DNA of 64,000 nucleotides, from positions 46,142,914 through 46,206,913 of the forward strand of contig NC_016132.3 in assembly GCF_000005505.3 (NCBI RefSeq), given 5' to 3'. Shown here piece by piece: positions 59,035-64,000 of this stretch; positions within the stretch are counted from its first letter, which is position 1; every line of letters begins with the position of its first letter. The notes under the pieces are model-generated. The model saw only the letters and a program-made list of their open reading frames with translations. It did not search any database and had not been told where the DNA came from. The stretch comes from Brachypodium distachyon. Lineage: Eukaryota; Streptophyta; Magnoliopsida; Poales; Poaceae. Position numbers and translations under genes: made by a program.

Positions 59035-59530
59035 TGGAAAATGCGGCAATGTTAGACGATATAGACGTGTACAATTTTTTTAGGAAGGACGTGTACAATA
59101 TTTAATTGGTCAGTGGATATTATTGTGTTCCTCCGAAAGTTCTGCCGCTTGCCCGCCCTTGCTCAGGTTCGCTTCATCGAGATACAAGCCACAACGCTTT
59201 TTAGCATTCACCGTTGCTTGAAATTTACGTTCAATGCGGCTAAAGGAAGCTCCTCTTGCCGGCGTGAATTCCACCTGATGAGTCATGAGTCCTCTCACAA
59301 TGTTGGTTGTGGTGGAATAATGGCCTGCAGATTACGGGGTGCTGACCCGGCCTATGTCAATCGAATGTTTATTATCACATGACGATTGCCTATTCTCGTG
59401 TTCAATTAAAGCCTTTGCATGGTGACCATTAAAATTTCTACGCTTTTTAGAGCGTTGTCACATTGCTCCTTTCTTTCTCTAGATGCTTTGTTGGCAATGG
59501 GATCTAAGCTTCAGCAATCAGGACAGCGTG
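59035..59530. other. Intergenic DNA
   Basis: No gene or named element recognised. Confidence 0.4.
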
Positions 59531-60401
59531 TGCGAAGAATGAAATCGCATCCGCCCGCCTGTACTCAGTGGATTCCGGTGCATGGAGTGAGCTCACTTCG
59601 GTCCCTTGATGAAGATGTCTTGGATGAACGAGGTGAAGCTCGGACGATAGCGCTCTCCACTAACCAGTCTTCAACGAGTATACAACGGTGGTATGGTTGC
59701 AATCATCTCCATTTGATACCAACAAAGAATGATATGAAAGGCCACCTCATAGTTGGTGGTATGGTCGCAACCGCCAATGGCACAATGTCCGAGAGCATTG
59801 GGCTTCAGAAACCGAAAAATGCCTCATCAGCCATCAGGGCATGTCCCATCTCTCTGCGCTAGTCCTTGGGTCCTAGACCACGAGCTATGTGGGCATAATT
59901 CCCTAGTTGACGAGGAGGACATAGTAACGGTGTCAGCATCCACGCCTCCTCAGTCTCTGCAAGCCGTGGCACCGCATCTTCGCCAACCGCGGATTCCGCC
60001 GCAGCTACCGCGAGTTCCACGGGACACCTCCAGTGCTAGGATTCCTCCACAAGATCCAAGGACCTCGGTATGACTACTGCTGGTTCATCCCAACCTCCTC
60101 TCCCAACCCGACCGTCCACATGGCTGGTGCCCGTTTGACTCCCGCCATGGCCGAACCCTCTTGTTCACCTTCAGTTTCACGTTCCAAGGATTGGGATTTT
60201 GGCCTTTCTGTCTGGGACCCAATGATCGATGGACGAGCAACACTATTTGTCTCAGCCCTTCTTGCTGGAAGACTACGCATGCTACAATGTGGCAGTGCTT
60301 TGTGCTGCGGAAGACTGCGACCACCGCAGCTGGCAAGGATTCCGGTGCATGGAGCGAGCTCACTTCGATCCGTCACCCCGATGTCTAGGCCATCAACGTA
60401 A
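59530..60401 (+). pseudogene. F-box remnants, inverted set (A3 minus, B4 plus)
   Basis: The segment 59530-59660 is an inverted end of unit A (matches 28620-28700). The segment 59880-60401 (plus) is the best unit B copy. It reads, in two frames, CKPWHRIFANRGFRRSYREF, HGTPPVLGFLHKIQGPRYDY, then DFGLSVWDPMIDG and later LCCGRL. This is the post-F-box helix plus beta-propeller start of Pooideae F-box proteins. Frame changes and stops show decay. Another short inverted piece of unit A ends it (60345-60400). Confidence 0.6.
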
Positions 60402-61621
60402 CAAGTATCCTCGTGTGCGGTGCACTCTACTTTGCCGGCATGCCGAATCACGTCATTGAGTGTCAGATAGGTCCCCTTTGTACTTGTTGGTATTAAATAA
60501 TTGAAATTTAATATTTTTTGGTATTATTTTCTTTTTACGATTGAATATGGAGTTTTATCAACAGAAAAGGTACATACTACAGTCCTTAGCTAGAAGCTCG
60601 GCAATGCTTGGGTTAAGATGGCAATGGATATCCACAAGAGCATCCACGGATATTTCACCCATGGAGCGTGGGTATATATGGAATAAGGTTTCGCTCCACC
60701 GATATCCGCAAACGGATACCCACCAACTCATGGAGCGGGCACGATAGATTGGGGGCGACTAGAGGCACAACGCCGTCGCTTACACGCCCTGCATGGAAAT
60801 TTCTGCTAGCTATGCTATTACACTCCATCCCTACTCACTACAAAAAACTCAACAGGTATATCAGAAGAAAGCAAAATCGGCAAGGGTTGAAGGAGATGAC
60901 CAATACTCGAACTATGCTAGAGTGAGCTCTTTAGCCTCGAGATGAGTGTTGTCCCTGTGAAGTCCTATTCAATCACAAGGGTATGTTCACCCAAGTTTTT
61001 GCTAGGCGACACCACACGACACAAGCGAGAATCCCCCATCCTCTTCCACCGACAACAGACAACACTCATGTTCCTGCCAAGGTGACTAAGAAAAGTTATC
61101 CTTGGGAATTAGTGATGACACGGACCACTATCACGGCACCCTGACATGGGATCAAAGATAGCATTGAGTTTAATTTATCCCAACCCATCTTTAAAGGGCA
61201 CCAGATCCTGGATTTCACTATGTCGCTAGCCTGTGTACCTCTTGGCACTAGCTTTTCCCCTTTCCATTAATTGTTGGTATTTCCAGGTACTCGATTGGCA
61301 TCATTTTTTATCTCTCTCTGATTCCAACTCTAGATCGCTAAAGCACATCATGGTGATTGTTTACATGGAAGAACAAGGGAGAAAAAGACAGAAATGGGGA
61401 ACCGGTTGCGCGTGGGAAAACAATCCCATATGACCCAGCACGCGGTAACCCAACTCTCGTTGCACACCCTGTCGGTCAAGATCGAACGATCGGGTGTCCC
61501 AGGGATGGGTCCAACTCTATAGATCGTTGCAAGATATGAGTCATAAAGGTTTATTTTCCTTGCACCTCCGCCAGAATGTCTTCTTTGCATGGCATTGAGC
61601 CCGTATAATAAAAACTCATTC
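60402..61621. other. Intergenic DNA with a repeated block
   Basis: The block about 61141-61256 (GTCGCTAGCC.GTG.ACCTCTTG.CACT) is a diverged direct repeat of about 63175-63295, where a small ORF lies. No gene is supported here. Confidence 0.5.
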
Positions 61622-62804
61622 GGCTTTGTTTGGATGTAGATATTCAAGGTGTGGAATTGAATTGAGTAGGAATTCCAATTCTGAGTCTAAATAGAATTGG
61701 CCTACAATACCATTGTAGCTGTTTGGATTTGCATATAATTGATAGTTGGAATTGTAAAGTACACTCAATTCCAATTCATGTTTGGATGTAGAAACAACGG
61801 AATTGTAAATTAAGAAACTGTACAATGATTATATACTACTTTAAAAACAGAAAAACATGAAAAATATTCTAATAACAATATCCATTACAGTGGCAACATT
61901 ACAAAAAAAGTGAAAACAAATTCCCCATCCAGAAATTTCTCCATACAGCAGCACAACTTCTCTGTACAGCAGAACAAAAATCAAAGAGGAAAGGAGACGA
62001 GTGAGGGGAAATTTCATGGCTGGGCTCATGGCTTCCGTCGGTTGAAAGACAAAAGGAAGGAGGCGTGGCCACGTGGCACCGGGCTAGGCCAAAGCGGCAC
62101 GGCGAATCTTGCCGGATCCAGGGAAGAACGGCGCGCTGCCAATGAGGTAGCAGCAGGCGGGCCTCCGGCCGTGGATCTTGCCGGATACGGTGAAGAACGG
62201 GGCGGCTGAAGGATGGAACGGGGTAGCAGCGGACGGGCCAGAGGCGGCAGCGTCGGATCTCGCTGGACAAGGTGAAGAACGGGGCGGCGGAAGGATGGAA
62301 CAGGTATCAACGAACGGGCCGGAGGCGGCAGCGCCGGATCTCGCCGGAGACGACGACGGCGGATCTCAAAAAGGGGATGGGGCGGAAGCAACGGGCGGGG
62401 ACGGGGAAGAGGTCGGGCGCAATGGCAGCCTAGAGACGACGGCGGAGGGTCTCGCTGGATCCGGGGAAGGAGGGCCGCTGGAGAGCTCAGGCGGCAGTGA
62501 GGATGGGGGCCTCCTGTTTCTCCTCCTCTTCTTTCTCTACCGGCTTCTTTTTGCTATACAGGAGCGAGCGAAGAGGTATAAGTGAACGCACGTGGGGGAG
62601 GGTGCGGGAAGTGGGCGAATTCAACCCAAAACCGAGCGGAAGAGCTCGGAATTGGTTGAGGGCGCTCGTAGTTGCGAAGGGTACCGATTGGAATTCGAAG
62701 GGAATTCCAGTCACTGATTCCGAGACCACCCAAACAGATGAATTGGAAGACACTCAATACCAATTTCGAATTCTGGGGTTGAATATCTACATCCAAACGG
62801 GGTG
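61622..62804. mobile_element. TIR element (Harbinger-like ends) with GC-rich tandem repeats
   Basis: The left end GGCTTTGTTTGGATGTAGAT and the right end, read on the other strand, CACCCCGTTTGGATGTAGAT share ATATTCAA next. TTC flanks both sides (61619-61621, 62805-62807). The interior has a GC-rich part (about 62040-62530) with an imperfect ~81-bp tandem repeat (GGTGAAGAACGGGGCGGC... twice, plus a part). The terminal GTTTGGATG type resembles PIF/Harbinger MITEs, but the flanking TTC is not the usual TAA/TTA, so the class is uncertain. No transposase. Confidence 0.6.
62146..62350. repeat. ~81-bp GC-rich tandem repeat
   Basis: The phrases GGTGAAGAACGGGGCGGC and GCGGCAGCG.CGGATCTCGC recur at 81-bp spacing (about 62188 and 62269, plus a partial unit). 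Confidence 0.7.
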
Positions 62805-63230
62805 TTCTAGTAATTAAAAGGGTGTCATTTCCTCACAGTGAATTTGCCTGGCTATGAATCAAACAGATTTTGCATTTTTGTGTGCTCACCAAGTAAGTGT
62901 ATTTTACATTTTCAGCTTTGACGAGGAGAATGCAACTCACCAAGTGAAAAAGACCCTTTTGCCTTTTTCATAAGGCTTACCATGCATTTCTAACTCATGG
63001 GTTCACATTAGTATATTCACTAGTCTAACCATTTCTCACTCATGGGGTTCACATTTTCCACACCAAAAGAGTGAAAGATTCTTTCTTATTTATGTCAATG
63101 TTATTTCCTCCTACCAAGGGCAAGATTGTTTTTTTCGAAAAGGGGTGGCAACAATTTCTGCCCACCATGATCACGACACCTAACGCGGGATGAATGCTAG
63201 CAATTGAGGTTAATTTAGCCCAACTCACCT
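62805..63230. other. Intergenic DNA with LINE-like tail
   Basis: A T-run and TCGAAAAGGGGTGG (about 63128-63147) resemble the LINE tail at 58497. AT-rich otherwise. Nothing else recognised. Confidence 0.35.
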
Positions 63231-63395
63231 TCAAACGGAACCAGTTCCAGGCTTTGACGGTGTCGCTAGCCCGTGTCCCTCTTGACACTTGCTTCCCCCG
63301 GCGCCATAGGCGGGGCCGATGATGATGAGCCCGATCACCGAGGTGACAACAAGCCGGACCAGCTGCCACACGTAGAAGTAACCGCACTTCAGCAT
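63231..63395 (-). CDS. Small hypothetical protein with an N-terminal hydrophobic segment
   Basis: A 54-aa minus-strand ORF, ATG at 63395-63393 and TGA at 63233-63231. It begins MLKCGYFYVWQLVRLVVTSV, followed by IGLIIIGPAYGAGGSKC, which gives a signal-peptide or membrane-anchor-like segment, then a polar tail ending PGTGSV. A short upstream ORF (MYNGGEKRG...) lies in the 5' leader, with a TATA-like GTAAATAG near 63515. No family recognised. It may be a real small gene or chance. Part of its tail region is duplicated at 61141-61256. Confidence 0.35.
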   Translation of the reverse strand: MLKCGYFYVWQLVRLVVTSVIGLIIIGPAYGAGGSKCQEGHGLATPSKPGTGSV

Positions 63396-64000
63396 GGCTA
63401 GCTAATGGGCGATGGCTTCTCATCTCCTCTCTTCTCTCCGCCGTTGTACATGGAGTGTGCTGCTCTTGCTACTGCTCCTTTGGCACAGCTCGTGTGAGTG
63501 AACTCTAGCAAGTGAGGCCTATTTACGATTCCCCTAATTTGTACGATACAAAATTAAACCAGGAGAAAACTTGTATTCATCATTTTATTTGTGCGTGGAC
63601 CCATTGTGGGGCTAACACGGGAAAGGAACAGCCGGTGCACGAGGACATCGTCCACGCCGCCTAGGAAAGACGCAGCTGCTAATCCTGGCCATCGGGTCTG
63701 GTTCTTTCGGGCCAGCCCGAGGCACGCAAAGAAAGCACGGCCCATAAAATGGCACGGCACGGGCCAAATTGTGCCGGGCCAGGCAGGAAGCCCACCTCGT
63801 GCCAAGCTTTTCTTGAGATGCGGCCCATGGGCTCGCACGAGCACGACACGACAAATCGCGGTACGAGCACGACAAGGGAACAAGGCCGACACGGCACGGC
63901 CAGCACGAAATCGCCTGGCACGATTTCGGTAACGAGAGGTATGATTTCCACAACCAAAGGCACAAGGCACAGAAGCACGATCCTATTTTACCGTAGCTGG
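63396..64000. other. 5' leader of small ORF, then low-complexity GC repeat
   Basis: From about 63690 the sequence is built of short GGCACGG, CACGGCC and GAGCACGAC motifs in both orientations. This is a pattern I associate with the subterminal region of plant hAT elements; I cannot confirm it as the window ends. Confidence 0.3.

Overview
This window is nuclear DNA of a grass, most likely a Pooideae/Triticeae cereal. The evidence is intron-containing plant genes, GC-rich grass-type exons, many Stowaway MITEs with CTCCCTCCGT ends, a BARE/WIS-like copia solo LTR, a SIRE/Maximus-like copia element and a CACTA element with TNP2 and TNP1-like genes. The species is inferred from repeat families by recognition only. 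All exon structures come from reading splice sites, reading frame and protein logic by eye. No database search was possible. Region 1-15.6 kb is the genic island. It holds the 3' part of an HMG-box gene (+), a tRNA-Arg(ACG), a convergent pair of lipase-like alpha/beta hydrolase paralogues (2859-4043 + and 5671-6959 -) that share upstream blocks, a CCDC174-like gene (-, 7650-11815), a small probably plastid membrane protein gene (+, 12214-13563) and a cytochrome b561-domain gene (-, 14269-15425). Stowaway MITEs lie in introns and intergenic DNA. Region 15.6-29.4 kb is repeat-rich: a foldback element, a solo copia LTR (18014-20696, target duplication CATAT) that holds a nested 5'-truncated LINE, more MITEs, a decayed F-box-associated fragment, a degenerate minisatellite of about 33 bp per unit, an inverted LTR fragment, and decayed F-box gene fragments in alternating orientation. 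Region 29.4-40.4 kb is a SIRE/Maximus-like copia retrotransposon inserted in one of the F-box copies. It has a full 5' LTR, gag, pol with several nonsense and frameshift lesions, a spliced third ORF, and a truncated 3' LTR. F-box remnants resume to about 41.0 kb. Region 42.2-58.0 kb is a 15.7-kb CACTA transposon (42235-57961, 3-bp target duplication TGT) inserted into a second copy of the minisatellite. It carries a multi-exon TNP1-like gene and a TNP2 transposase gene. TNP2 is broken by a 3.3-kb LTR-like insertion, a stop codon and frameshifts. Region 58-64 kb has the rest of the minisatellite with a LINE fragment inside it, inverted F-box remnants, a TIR element with GC-rich tandem repeats, a possible small gene (63231-63395, -) and a low-complexity tail. 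I saw no CRISPR, operon or defence-type system. The novelty here is mainly the layered transposon history, the minisatellite family and the duplicated hydrolase locus.
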